The notes beneath the pieces are model-generated. The model searched no databases, was not told the origin of the DNA, and saw only the letters and a program-made list of their open reading frames with translations. Positions 1 through 5,663 of a DNA stretch of 5,663 nt are shown piece after piece. A program made the position numbers and the translations under genes. This DNA comes from Verrucomicrobiota bacterium (GTDB lineage Bacteria; Verrucomicrobiota; Verrucomicrobiia; Chthoniobacterales; UBA10450): assembly GCA_003217965.1 (NCBI GenBank), contig QHNB01000238.1:1-5663 (forward strand). Reading direction: 5' to 3'. Position 1 is the first letter of the stretch. Each line of letters begins with the position of its first letter.

Positions 1-2
1 TG

Positions 3-92
3 TGCGACGCCCTCGAAGACGACGATGACGTGCAAAACGTCTATTCTAACCTGGAGATTGCTGACGAAGTGCTGGCGAAATTGCCGGTCTAA
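3..92 (+). CDS. yebC: YebC/PmpR-family protein, C-terminal end only
   Basis: This is the 3' end of a gene whose start lies before the window; 29 codons and a TAA stop are present. The translation carries the stretch LEDDDDVQNVYSNLEI, which matches the well-known end of YebC/PmpR/TACO1-family proteins (typically LED..DVQ.VY.N..I). These cytoplasmic proteins of about 240-250 residues have been described as DNA-binding transcriptional regulators and, more recently, as ribosome-associated factors that help translation. Only the tail is visible, so nothing can be said about the catalytically or structurally important N-terminal parts. It reads in the same direction as rho and stops 62 bases before it, so co-transcription is possible. 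The identification rests on this short but distinctive tail. Confidence 0.8.
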   Translation, partial: CDALEDDDDVQNVYSNLEIADEVLAKLPV

Positions 93-154
93 AACTGAGC
101 TGCGAAAAAGAGGGCGCCGCTGAAAAATCCCGCGGGCGTGCGCCAAAAGACATT

Positions 155-1147
155 ATGAGCGAAGAGAACGAAAATCACCCAGCGCCAATCGAGGCGCGTA
201 CGGAAACCGGGCCGCGTCCCGAGGTTGAACCGCGCCCAGAACGCGAGCGGCACCGGCGTCCACGGCGCCGTTTTCCACGGCGTCGTAATTACAATTCCGA
301 TTACCCGAATTCTGACCGCGAAGGCGGATTCAATAATGAGGCGGCGGGCGAATTGACGGACGTGCAGACGGAAGTCGCCGCGGGCGAGGGCGAAGGTGGC
401 GAACCACGCGAGCCCGAGTTTGGGGAAGGGATCATCGAAATTTCAGGCAAAGGATTCGGTTTCCTGCGCGATCCAAAACGCAATTTCGTGCAAACGCCGC
501 AAGATATTTTCGTCACACCGGAAATCGTCCGCCGCTTTGGTTTGCGGGACGGGATGTGGATTTATGGCGAGACGCGGCGTGGAAACCGCGGGCCGCAATT
601 GATTAAACTGCTCAAGATCAATGATGGGGAGCCGACCAAGTATCAGGGTCTGCGGCCGTTTGAAGAGCTAACGACGATCAATCCGAACAAGAAAATCAAG
701 CTGGAGACGGTGCCGGATCGTTACACCACCCGGATCATGGATTTGATGACGCCGCTCGGCATGGGCCAACGCGGTCTCATTGTCGCGCCCCCGCGAACGG
801 GCAAGACGACGCTGTTGCACCACATCGCGGATGCGGTGGTAAAAAATCATCCCGACATGAAGGTGATCATTCTTCTGGTCGATGAGCGGCCGGAGGAAGT
901 AACTGATTTCAAACGCTCGCATCCGAAGTCGGAAATTATCGCCAGCTCAAACGATAGCGACATCAAGAGTCACACCCGAATTGCCCAACTCGCGATCGAA
1001 CGTGCGAAGCGGCTGGTCGAAGCGGGAGAGAACGTTTTTATTTTGCTGGATTCGATTACCCGGACGGCGCGTGCATTCAATAATGCCATGTCCGGCGGCG
1101 GTCGGACCATGAGCGGCGGCGCGAAAAATATTCGCCGCCGCCCGTAA
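155..1147 (+). CDS. rho: Transcription termination factor Rho, N-terminal and ATP-binding part, cut short by a frameshift
   Basis: Rho is a hexameric RNA-dependent ATPase that pulls nascent RNA from RNA polymerase. Residues 1-90 are a low-complexity Arg/Pro/Glu-rich tail, with no recognisable Rho_N helical bundle. Residues about 91-155 form the cold-shock-like primary RNA-binding domain (GIIEISGKGFGFLR, DIFVTPEIVRRFGLR). The RecA-like motor follows, with Walker A GLIVAPPRTGKTT (207-219), catalytic Glu in LVDERPEEV (E244), Walker B LLDSITR (D299) and the Q-loop region ending MSGGGRTMSGG (312-322). The last eight residues (AKNIRRRP) are out of frame. Intact family members continue GGVD..AL..P-KIFAAARN, and that continuation is found one frame over from 1122. 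The secondary-channel R-loop and the arginine finger are therefore absent from this reading frame, and the product should be inactive as read. ATG 155 is the first in-frame start; it has no clear Shine-Dalgarno sequence. The 62-base leader holds an 8-base palindrome (129-136) and GC-rich pairing potential (113-117 with 140-144). Confidence 0.9.
   Translation: MSEENENHPAPIEARTETGPRPEVEPRPERERHRRPRRRFPRRRNYNSDYPNSDREGGFNNEAAGELTDVQTEVAAGEGEGGEPREPEFGEGIIEISGKGFGFLRDPKRNFVQTPQDIFVTPEIVRRFGLRDGMWIYGETRRGNRGPQLIKLLKINDGEPTKYQGLRPFEELTTINPNKKIKLETVPDRYTTRIMDLMTPLGMGQRGLIVAPPRTGKTTLLHHIADAVVKNHPDMKVIILLVDERPEEVTDFKRSHPKSEIIASSNDSDIKSHTRIAQLAIERAKRLVEAGENVFILLDSITRTARAFNNAMSGGGRTMSGGAKNIRRRP
1115..1142 (+). 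other. GC-rich hairpin spanning the rho frameshift junction
   Basis: Bases 1115-1125 can pair with 1131-1142 to give an 11-bp stem with one bulged C (1136) and a 5-base AT-only loop (1126-1130). The Rho frame changes at about 1121, inside the left arm. The right arm encodes conserved FAAA codons in the second frame. Such a structure could promote polymerase skipping in the cell, or sequencing and assembly error. It is followed by CCCGTAAC rather than a T-run, so it does not look like an intrinsic terminator. The pairing is seen directly; its role is inference. Confidence 0.6.
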
Positions 1148-1487
1148 CACCGAAGAAGCAGGCTCGCTCACTATCGTAGCAACCGCGCTTATCGAAACTG
1201 GCAGCCGGATGGATGAACTCATCTTCCAGGAATTCAAAGGCACGGGGAATATGGAGATGGTGCTCGACCGCAAAATCAGCGATCAACGCACTTATCCGGC
1301 CATAGATATTTTCCTTTCCGGCACTCGTCGGGAAGAATTGCTCCTGCAACCATGGGAGCTGGAGAAGATCAATTTGATCCGGCGCGGTCTGGCTGGGCAT
1401 AAGCCCAACGAAGCGATTGAGCGCTTGCTGACGTTCGTGAAGAAATTCCCGACCAATACCGAGATGCTCAAGGGCATTCCGGGTTAA
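1122..1487 (+). pseudogene. rho: Rho C-terminal part in the +1 frame, separated by the lesion
   Basis: Read in the frame of the TAA at 1485-1487, this stretch gives the missing end of Rho: RKIFAAARNTEEAGSLTI, the R-loop region TGSRMDELIFQEFKGTGNME (the ATG at 1209 is the Met of this motif, not a natural start), then YPAIDIFLSGTRREELLL with the arginine finger (codon 1326-1328), and the final helical segment ending MLKGIPG. Relative to E. coli Rho, about nine residues (VD..AL..P) between GG of the preceding frame and RKIF are missing. A net loss of 26 bases therefore explains both the shift and the gap. Without the Walker motifs this fragment cannot act alone. It could be a genuine pseudogene remnant or a sequencing/assembly deletion in an intact gene; the perfectly preserved reading frame after the break argues that any lesion is very recent. 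A gene caller would probably report only 1209-1487. Confidence 0.85.
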
Positions 1488-1489
1488 GC

Positions 1490-1522
1490 ATTTTCGATTT
1501 TCGATTGGCGATTGCCGATTGG
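1490..1522. repeat. Heptamer tandem repeat, CGATTNN x4
   Basis: Immediately after the rho stop codon, CGATT occurs at 1495, 1502, 1509 and 1516, a strict 7-base spacing, preceded by ATTTT. Read on the minus strand it is AATCG every seven bases (CCAATCG, GCAATCG, AAAATCG). This is the type of short simple intergenic repeat found scattered in some Verrucomicrobiota and other environmental bacteria; that comparison is from memory. No gene is needed to explain it. A TTG at 1505 inside it could in principle start the next gene, but this is unlikely. Confidence 0.7.
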
Positions 1523-1530
1523 GCAGAATC

Positions 1531-1534
1531 AAGG
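1531..1534 (+). promoter_or_regulatory. Ribosome binding site (AAGG) for the DUF4112 gene
   Basis: AAGG ends nine bases before the ATG at 1544. It favours that start over the in-frame TTG at 1505, which lies inside the heptamer repeat. The match to the anti-Shine-Dalgarno sequence is short, so the support is moderate. Confidence 0.45.
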
Positions 1535-1543
1535 TCGCCTCCC

Positions 1544-2080
1544 ATGAAATTGGAAATCGAAGATCGAGAACCGAAAATTCTCGAATGGGAGGTTCTCCCG
1601 CCGGAGGAACGAGAAAAGCGCAGCGGCCTCGAGTCACTCTTCCGTTGGGTTGCGCTCGTCATGGACGAGCTCATTGCATTTCCGACGACGAAATTTCGTT
1701 TCGGGCTTGATCCCATTATCGGATTAGTTCCGGGAATCGGTGACACCGCGTCCGCAGTTATTTCTGCGCTCGTGCTCATTCAAGCGGCCCGGCGCGGACT
1801 CCCGAAAATTCTCCTCGCCCGCATGTCGCTCAATATTCTGATCAACGAAGTCATTGGGATCGTTCCCGGGTTTGGTGACGCTTTTTCGTTCTGGTTCAAA
1901 TCGAATAAACGGAACTACGAGCTGCTGCTGGCCCACTCTTCTGCTCCCGGCCGAGCTCGCCGGTCCGACTGGCTGTTCGTCATCGCAGTGCTTGTGATTT
2001 TGTTTGTGATCATCGCTGCCGGAATTCTCGTCAGCCTGCTTGTCTTGCGCGCACTCGTGCAACTGCTCGGGTTGCATTGA
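1544..2080 (+). CDS. DUF4112 domain membrane-associated protein
   Basis: The product is 178 residues from ATG 1544. The core is RFGLDPIIGLVPGIGDTAS (residues 52-70), followed by a hydrophobic helix, a basic RRGLPKILLARM segment, and a second related motif NEVIGIVPGFGDAFSFWF (101-118) ending in K.N.RNYELL. This doubled V-PG-GD pattern is the signature of DUF4112 (PF13430), a small family with no established function. The two motifs suggest an internal duplication forming re-entrant or membrane-embedded hairpins. Residues 143-178 (WLFVIAVLVILFVIIAAGIL onward) are a strongly hydrophobic C-terminal segment, probably transmembrane. An acidic, Glu-rich N-terminus (about 1-30) precedes the domain, and its first codons overlap a degenerate heptamer repeat. 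The gene lies 56 bases after the rho stop and could be read from the same transcript. It ends 8 bases from the convergent glnE stop. An alternative TTG start at 1505 would add 13 residues encoded partly by repeat sequence. Confidence 0.85.
   Translation: MKLEIEDREPKILEWEVLPPEEREKRSGLESLFRWVALVMDELIAFPTTKFRFGLDPIIGLVPGIGDTASAVISALVLIQAARRGLPKILLARMSLNILINEVIGIVPGFGDAFSFWFKSNKRNYELLLAHSSAPGRARRSDWLFVIAVLVILFVIIAAGILVSLLVLRALVQLLGLH
1551..1580. repeat. Degenerate inverted copy of the heptamer repeat inside the DUF4112 gene
   Basis: From 1555 the pattern AATCG, GATCG, AACCG, AATTC recurs every seven bases, in the opposite orientation to the cluster at 1490-1522. Bases 1555-1571 match the reverse complement of 1490-1506 at 14 of 17 positions by eye. 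The copy encodes part of the N-terminus (about residues 3-13) of the DUF4112 protein. A separate perfect 8-bp inverted repeat, CCTCCCAT (1538-1545) and ATGGGAGG (1585-1592), brackets it and covers the A and T of the ATG start. Confidence 0.5.
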
Positions 2081-2088
2081 TCCGCCGA

Positions 2089-4791
2089 CTACCGGGCGAA
2101 ATATTTTTGATAGATGGTGTGAACGCGTTCACGCGCGTGCCCGTAATCGCGTTTCCAAGATTCGTAATCTTTGCAGCCCATTCGAATCGCCAATTTTCGC
2201 TGTTCGGCCAGTTCAGCCGGCAACGTTGAAACACTCTTATCCTGCCATCGGCGCAGCGCCGTTTCGCAGCGCCGCAAAAATTCGTAGGCCCGAGTCAGAG
2301 CACCAGCATCGGCGGCAGAAATCGCGCCGGCCAATTTCTCAATGGCGCGATAGGTTGAAGTTTCGCGGATATCGTAATGCATTTGCAATCCTTGGACGAA
2401 GAATTCGGCCTCGACCATTCCTCCCTGACCCGTTTTGAAATCGAGAGCATCGTCGCCGCGGCCGCGTTCCCGGCGAATCCGTTGCAACATCGCATCGATT
2501 TTTTGAAATAATTGTAGATCGCGACCGACGATCGACCAGGCGGCATGGGCGATCTCGCGGAAGCTTGCCTGATGCGGGCCGACCACCGGCCGAGCCCGGG
2601 TGAGCGCTTGAATTTCCCAGAGCTGCGCCCGATCACGATAGTATGCTTCAAAAGCTTCAAGTGAAGCGACGAGCGGGCCCTTCTCTCCTTCCGGGCGTAG
2701 CCGCACGTCAACGGTGGCGACGATGCCGTGCGGGCTGGGAGCCGAAAGAACGCTTAGCAGATTTTGCGCGGCTCGGTGATCATGGCCAACAAACATGATG
2801 TCGAGATCCGAGCCGTAACTTAATTCGCGGCCGCCGAATTTTCCCATCGCGACAATGGTCAGGTCGCGCGATCCAACGATGTAGTTGGCCGCGAGCAAAC
2901 AGGCTTCGGCCAACATAGTGTGTTCTTGAAAGAGGGAGCGCAACTCCACCAGCCCGATGACATCGCGAATCATCGTTCGAAGCCATTGCGTTTGCCGATA
3001 AGTGCGAACGGCGTCTAGATCCTGGCGCTGCATGGCGTCGCGCAGGGCAGCCAGGTGATCAGAAACGAAAAACATCTGATCGAGTTTGCTGCTGCGAGTT
3101 ATTTCTTCGAGCAAATGCGGATGATGAATCAGTTGCTGGGTGGCGAAAGCGCTGACATCGAAAGTTCGAACAAGCAACTGCAAGAGTTTGGGATTGGTCG
3201 CGAGCAATTCGAAAAGAAGGCTGCGCAGCCCAAAGGCTTCGACGAACCGAACGATGCCAATCAGAGTGGCATCGGGATCGGCGCACCGCGAAAGCTCGTC
3301 GAGCAAGAGGGGGCGAAGCTTTCGGAAGATTTGTCGGGTCCGCGGCGCGACGTGAAATGACGATGAGCCTTGGGCCAGCTCGTTCAAGGCCCGGCTGGCC
3401 CGCGCTTCGTCGGCAAAGATGCCCAGATTCACGGCTGTTCCGGCAGTTGGGCCGGCAATGAGGCGTGTGAAAATTTCGCGAACCCGCTCTGCCGAGTTGC
3501 GTAATGCACCAATCAATTTCTCCGCTGAAGCAAAATCGAGACTTCTGGCCAGGCGCTCGCGCGCGACCGGATCGGCCGGAATGGAGTGCGTTTGCCTTTC
3601 CGCTTCGATTTGGAGCCGGTGCTCGACCCGTCGGAACAAGCGGTAGGCACGGTCGAGCGCGAGCACGTCACGCGAGGGAAGGAGTTCCAGTTGGGCGATT
3701 GCGTGTAATGCTCGAATGGTGCCCCGCTCCTGGAGGAATGTGTGATGAGCGCCATGGATGAACTGGAGCGTCTGGACGATGAATTCAATCTCCCGGATTC
3801 CGCCGGCACCAAGTTTCACGTTCAAATCCTCAGATGGGACTTCGCGTTCGATACGGCGTTTAATGGCCGCGACTTCATCGAGCAACTCGGGCGTGGGGCT
3901 TCTCGGAAAAATGAATGGCTGATGGTGAGTCAGAAATTCGTAAGCGAGTTCTTGGCTGCCGCACACCCACCGCGCTTTGATCAGGGCGAGCCGCTCCCAT
4001 GTTTCACCAAAACCGGCATAATAATTCTCCATGCTCTCAAGCGAGCGCGTGAGCGGCCCGGCCGACCCTTCCGGCCGCAGACGGAGATCAACACGAAACA
4101 GTGCCCCGGCCGGATCGCTCGTGGAAAAGACCTTTAGAATCGATTCCGCCAATCGATTATGCCATTCGTGTTTCGTTAGCCGAGCTGAGACCTGACCCTC
4201 ATCTCCGTAGAGAAAAATTAAGTCGACGTCGGAGCTGTGATTTAACTCGCGACCGCCGAGCTTACCAAGCCCGAGAGCGGTGAATTCGGTCGCTGGATCT
4301 CCGAAACGCGTTCGCAGTTCTGCATCGAAATGGCGGTAAACGCTGGCGAGACAAATCTCAGCGATCTGCGAAAGCTCGGCCGTCGTTTCTTCGAGGGATG
4401 CGATCTCGGCCACTTCACGCAGCCCGATCCGGGTCATTTCCCGTCCTTTCCAGACCCGAACCGTGCGAAAATTGTCATCGGCGATGTTTGCCGCTGTTCG
4501 GCGGAGTTCGACGAACATGCTGCGTGGCCCGCGGCGGGTCGTGGAAACCTCTGGCTGGGCAAGCCAGCGAAGAAGTTCTGGTTGCCGTTGCAGGCGCCCG
4601 GCACAGATCGAGGAAACGGCCAGAAGATGAATGAGCGCCCCTTCGCCAAGCGGAAAATTGCGCAGGAATTCTTCGAGCGACCCTGGCCAGCGCGAAGCCA
4701 TTTCAGTCAGGGCCGACTCGACCTGAGCCGGGTTGAGTGAAGCGGCTGCTCTCGATTTTATCCAGCGTTCTTGCGAACTCACCGCGCGCAA
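2089..4791 (-). CDS. glnE: Bifunctional glutamine synthetase adenylyltransferase / adenylyl-removing enzyme GlnE
   Basis: GlnE attaches AMP to a tyrosine of glutamine synthetase to switch it off and removes it by phosphorolysis to switch it on, in response to glutamine and the PII protein. The 900-residue product is close to the usual 940-990 and appears complete. It shows the two-headed architecture. The N-terminal adenylyl-removing nucleotidyltransferase has GLGKLGGRELNHSSDVDLIF (174-193; D188, D190) and FRVDLRLRPEG (232-242), followed by the helical domain with KLGAGGIREIEFIVQTLQ (326-343). The C-terminal adenylylating domain has MGKFGGRELSYGSDLDIMF (649-667; D662, D664), ATVDVRLRPEG (692-702) and KTGQGGMVEAEFFVQGLQ (786-803). 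Both metal-binding Asp sets are intact, so both activities should be retained. The frame opens at TTG 4791; a GTG at 4782 is an equally plausible start, and neither has a clear Shine-Dalgarno sequence. The gene begins 29 bases after the rhomboid stop and is probably translated from the same mRNA. It ends convergently with the DUF4112 gene. Confidence 0.95.
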   Translation of the reverse strand: MRAVSSQERWIKSRAAASLNPAQVESALTEMASRWPGSLEEFLRNFPLGEGALIHLLAVSSICAGRLQRQPELLRWLAQPEVSTTRRGPRSMFVELRRTAANIADDNFRTVRVWKGREMTRIGLREVAEIASLEETTAELSQIAEICLASVYRHFDAELRTRFGDPATEFTALGLGKLGGRELNHSSDVDLIFLYGDEGQVSARLTKHEWHNRLAESILKVFSTSDPAGALFRVDLRLRPEGSAGPLTRSLESMENYYAGFGETWERLALIKARWVCGSQELAYEFLTHHQPFIFPRSPTPELLDEVAAIKRRIEREVPSEDLNVKLGAGGIREIEFIVQTLQFIHGAHHTFLQERGTIRALHAIAQLELLPSRDVLALDRAYRLFRRVEHRLQIEAERQTHSIPADPVARERLARSLDFASAEKLIGALRNSAERVREIFTRLIAGPTAGTAVNLGIFADEARASRALNELAQGSSSFHVAPRTRQIFRKLRPLLLDELSRCADPDATLIGIVRFVEAFGLRSLLFELLATNPKLLQLLVRTFDVSAFATQQLIHHPHLLEEITRSSKLDQMFFVSDHLAALRDAMQRQDLDAVRTYRQTQWLRTMIRDVIGLVELRSLFQEHTMLAEACLLAANYIVGSRDLTIVAMGKFGGRELSYGSDLDIMFVGHDHRAAQNLLSVLSAPSPHGIVATVDVRLRPEGEKGPLVASLEAFEAYYRDRAQLWEIQALTRARPVVGPHQASFREIAHAAWSIVGRDLQLFQKIDAMLQRIRRERGRGDDALDFKTGQGGMVEAEFFVQGLQMHYDIRETSTYRAIEKLAGAISAADAGALTRAYEFLRRCETALRRWQDKSVSTLPAELAEQRKLAIRMGCKDYESWKRDYGHARERVHTIYQKYFAR

Positions 4792-4820
4792 GATGGCGTT
4801 AGATGAGCGCCCGCGCGAGA

Positions 4821-5657
4821 TCAGGTGTCGCTTTGCGCCAGCATTTTTTCGCGTGCCCGGGCCAACAGTTGGCGTTCACGACGGGAGAGGCTGGCAAGTC
4901 CGCGCTCTGAAATTTTCTCGAGGAGTGGATCGATTTCCTCGGCAATGAACTGGCCGGCGCTCATGGCCCGCAACCGTTCTCCTTCTGCGCGACGCCGACG
5001 CAAAATTCGCTGCAGAAGAGATGTCCCGCCAAATCCGAGCAGATGGGCATAGAGCCAACCGGCGGCGGCTCCGCCGATAAATGCGCTGTGCGCAACCATT
5101 CCCGAGCGATCAAAAATCAGCAGCCCGATCGCGAACAGCAGCGCAATCTGTGCGACGCGACGCATCTTCAATCGGACTGGAACCATATAGATGAGGAGTG
5201 CCGTAATCTCAAGCTCCGGTAAAATGGTCGCGTAGGCTATGAAGATGGCAGCAACTCCGCCACTGGCAGCGCAAAGGACAGTTTGGCTGGGCAGCAGGAA
5301 GAGGTGGCCGAGTTCGCCCGCGAAGATGCCAAAAAAGTAAAGAAACAGAAATTGACGTGAGCCGATGATCGCTTCGACGTCACGTCCGACGAGGTAGAGC
5401 ACGACGATGTTGCCGACGAAATGCCAGGCGTTGCTGTGGAGGAACGCTGCGGTAAGGAATTGCCAGGCGTAAGCTTGTGAAATTCCGCGGTCGCTGAGAG
5501 CGAGATATTCCGTGACAAAGCCGGGATCCCAGGCGCTGACGACAAGCTGAGCAATGAATGCAGCGACATGTGCGCCGACCAGTGCGAGCAGAACCACCTG
5601 CTGCGAAGGCGACCACGGGCGCGTAAATAGCGACGCCTTTCGCCCCGAGAGACGCAT
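4821..5657 (-). CDS. Rhomboid-family intramembrane serine protease with C-terminal tail domain
   Basis: Rhomboids cleave transmembrane substrates within the inner membrane using a Ser-His dyad. The 278-residue product has a short basic N-terminus, TM1 at about 20-42, then WQFLTAAFLHSNAWHFVGN (66-83) with the HxxxN motif (H79, N83), further TM segments at about 103-122, 124-146 and 150-182, and the last at about 186-207. The catalytic Ser is S132 in CAASGGVAA and the catalytic His is H190 in VAHSAFIGGAAAG. The family motif GxSG reads AASG here, so its first Gly is replaced by Ala. An Arg-rich linker (about 217-230) leads to a soluble tail, AEEIDPLLEKISERGLASLS.RER, which resembles the short DUF6576-type domain found after rhomboids in related bacteria. 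The substrate is unknown. The ATG at 5657 is six bases from the window edge and no in-frame stop precedes it, so the true start could lie upstream. The gene is followed by glnE. Confidence 0.88.
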   Translation of the reverse strand: MRLSGRKASLFTRPWSPSQQVVLLALVGAHVAAFIAQLVVSAWDPGFVTEYLALSDRGISQAYAWQFLTAAFLHSNAWHFVGNIVVLYLVGRDVEAIIGSRQFLFLYFFGIFAGELGHLFLLPSQTVLCAASGGVAAIFIAYATILPELEITALLIYMVPVRLKMRRVAQIALLFAIGLLIFDRSGMVAHSAFIGGAAAGWLYAHLLGFGGTSLLQRILRRRRAEGERLRAMSAGQFIAEEIDPLLEKISERGLASLSRRERQLLARAREKMLAQSDT

Positions 5658-5663
5658 ACAATA

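Noticed and set aside
93..154. Riboswitch or attenuator before rho
   Set aside because: There is a small palindrome (129-136) and weak pairing (113-117 with 140-144), but no known riboswitch pattern or T-run. Autoregulation of rho is known in E. coli, but this leader is too short to support a claim.
1112..1150. Programmed frameshift joining the two rho frames, at the A-rich run 1124-1128
   Set aside because: A ribosomal shift would restore the frame but not the roughly nine missing conserved residues, and no classic slippery heptamer is positioned to give the needed +1 change. A deletion explains both facts.
1490..1592. CRISPR-like array or transposon end
   Set aside because: The units are only seven bases with no spacers, there are no cas genes, and there is no transposase or target-site duplication nearby. 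It is better described as a simple repeat.
1077..1637. Minus-strand open frame of 186 codons
   Set aside because: It lies antisense to the conserved Rho C-terminus and the heptamer repeats. Its translation shows no family features and contains repeat-derived Asn/Arg/Ser-rich sequence.
2040..2438. Plus-strand open frame of 132 codons
   Set aside because: It is antisense to the conserved 3' end of glnE and has Arg/Pro-rich composition typical of a shadow frame in GC-rich DNA.
3742..4137. Plus-strand open frame of 131 codons
   Set aside because: It is opposite the conserved first helical domain of GlnE. No recognisable domain or ribosome binding site was seen.
4330..4740. Plus-strand open frame of 136 codons
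   Set aside because: It is antisense to the N-terminal region of GlnE; its composition fits a mirror of that gene.
1..5663. A defence island, secretion system or other undescribed multi-gene system
   Set aside because: All five loci belong to recognisable families with ordinary housekeeping or membrane roles, and no unassigned stretch is long enough to hide another gene.

Overview
The window looks like chromosomal housekeeping DNA from a bacterium of moderately high GC, probably of the phylum Verrucomicrobiota (a soil Chthoniobacterales-type lineage is my best guess). This is inferred from the style of the Rho protein with its Arg/Pro-rich disordered N-terminus, from the DUF4112 and rhomboid proteins, and from short heptameric AATCG-type intergenic repeats. 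No marker gene settles the phylum, so treat the assignment as tentative.

Layout. Bases 3-92 (+) are the last codons of a YebC/PmpR-family gene. After 62 bases comes rho (+), the transcription termination factor. It is broken: an open frame runs from 155 to a stop at 1147, and the conserved C-terminal part continues in the +1 frame from about 1122 to 1487. About nine conserved residues are missing at the junction, consistent with loss of roughly 26 bases. The junction lies inside a strong GC-rich hairpin (1115-1142). A heptamer repeat cluster (about 1490-1522) follows, with a degenerate inverted copy (about 1551-1580) that encodes the N-terminus of a DUF4112 membrane protein (1544-2080, +).

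Only 8 bases separate that gene from the convergent minus-strand pair. Bases 4791-2089 (-) encode GlnE, the two-headed adenylyltransferase/adenylyl-removing enzyme that controls glutamine synthetase. Just upstream of it, 5657-4821 (-) encodes a rhomboid-family intramembrane serine protease with a cytoplasmic tail. The rhomboid and glnE genes are 29 bases apart on the same strand and are probably co-transcribed.

The plus-strand genes (yebC, rho, DUF4112) could form a second transcription unit. The products cover gene expression (YebC, Rho), nitrogen control (GlnE) and membrane functions (DUF4112, rhomboid); no single pathway joins them. I see no mobile element, CRISPR array, tRNA, rRNA or defence system. 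The most notable signals are the rho lesion with its hairpin and the inverted heptamer repeats that run into the start of a coding sequence.
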